Shown here: positions 5,954 through 6,181 of the stretch, one piece after another
Position numbering within the stretch: position 1 is the stretch's first letter
Layout of the letters: each line of letters opens with the position of its first letter
NCBI GenBank assembly: GCA_021805305.1
Contig: JAJZFO010000255.1
Location: 1 to 6,181 of the forward strand
Direction of reading: 5' to 3'
DNA length: 6,181 nucleotides
From: Actinomycetes bacterium
Lineage (GTDB): Bacteria > Actinomycetota > Acidimicrobiia > Acidimicrobiales > RAAP-2
Made by a program: the position numbers and the translations under genes
Notes under the pieces: generated by a model
Told to the model about the DNA's origin: nothing
What the model saw: the letters and a program-made list of their open reading frames with translations, nothing else
Database searches by the model: none

Positions 5954-6181
5954 ATGGCTGAGAAGCAGCAGATCATCAAGGAATATCAGGCTCACGCTAC
6001 GGACACGGGCTCGCCCGAAGTCCAGATCGCGATCCTGACGGACCGGATCTCTCATCTCACCGAGCACCTCAAGGTTCACAAGGGTGATCACCACACCCGC
6101 CGCGGACTCATGAAGCTCATCGGCCAACGTCGTCGTCTGCTCGATTACGTGCAGCGCGGCAACGTGGAACGTTATCGCGAG
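5954..6181 (+). CDS. rpsO: 30S ribosomal protein S15, 5' part (3' end outside window)
   Basis: S15 is a primary 16S rRNA-binding protein that organises the central domain of the 30S subunit and contributes to a bridge to the 50S. The 76 visible residues match the family clearly: [16 protein letters not shown] (17-32), [18 protein letters not shown] (35-52) and QRRRLLDYV. About nine residues and the stop are missing at the window edge. Compared with typical 89-residue S15 proteins, the N-terminal helix is about four residues shorter, and no in-frame start exists just upstream to lengthen it. The rRNA-contacting His and Asp of the HLKxHKxDHH segment are kept (His38, Asp45), but the usual Ser after HH is Thr48. 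ATG 5954 follows an 84-base structured leader, so rpsO is probably regulated separately from the operon ahead of it. Confidence 0.97.
   Translation, partial: MAEKQQIIKEYQAHATDTGSPEVQIAILTDRISHLTEHLKVHKGDHHTRRGLMKLIGQRRRLLDYVQRGNVERYRE

Overview
The window reads as chromosomal housekeeping DNA from a high-GC bacterium, most likely an actinomycete-type (Actinomycetota) organism. The reasons are strong G/C bias at third codon positions, an IF2 with a very long Pro/Ala/Gly/Arg linker ending in an Arg cluster, frequent non-ATG starts, and the gene order nusA-ylxR-infB-rbfA-truB-ribF-rpsO. A lineage such as Acidimicrobiia is possible, but the sequence alone does not prove it. There is no sign of mobile DNA, CRISPR, tRNA or rRNA, and I see no convincing gene on the minus strand.

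Layout, all on the + strand. Positions 1-662 hold the 3' end of nusA (both KH domains plus a long acidic tail). Positions 659-925 hold ylxR, which has no ATG/GTG/TTG start; the best-placed start is an ATA overlapping the nusA stop. Positions 971-3679 hold infB (IF2), probably starting at TTG, with an in-frame GTG at 932 as the alternative. Positions 3683-4042 hold rbfA, 4032-4922 truB, 4919-5869 ribF, and 5954-6181 the 5' part of rpsO (S15), cut off by the window end. The genes from nusA to ribF are overlapping or nearly so and look like one translationally coupled operon. The only sizeable gap is 5870-5953, between ribF and rpsO. It holds two strong RNA hairpins and lies just after a candidate promoter in the end of ribF.

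The genes work together in making and using ribosomes. NusA acts in transcription elongation, antitermination and rRNA synthesis. YlxR is a small RNA-binding-type protein. IF2 brings initiator tRNA to the 30S subunit. RbfA matures the 30S subunit, TruB makes pseudouridine 55 in tRNA, and S15 is a primary 16S rRNA binder. RibF (riboflavin to FMN to FAD) is the metabolic passenger normally found at this place.

I found no undescribed multi-gene system. The points most worth a second look are the apparent ATA start of ylxR, explainable by one G-to-A change that leaves the nusA stop intact; the structured rpsO leader, a candidate S15 autoregulatory RNA; and the unusual acidic tail of NusA.
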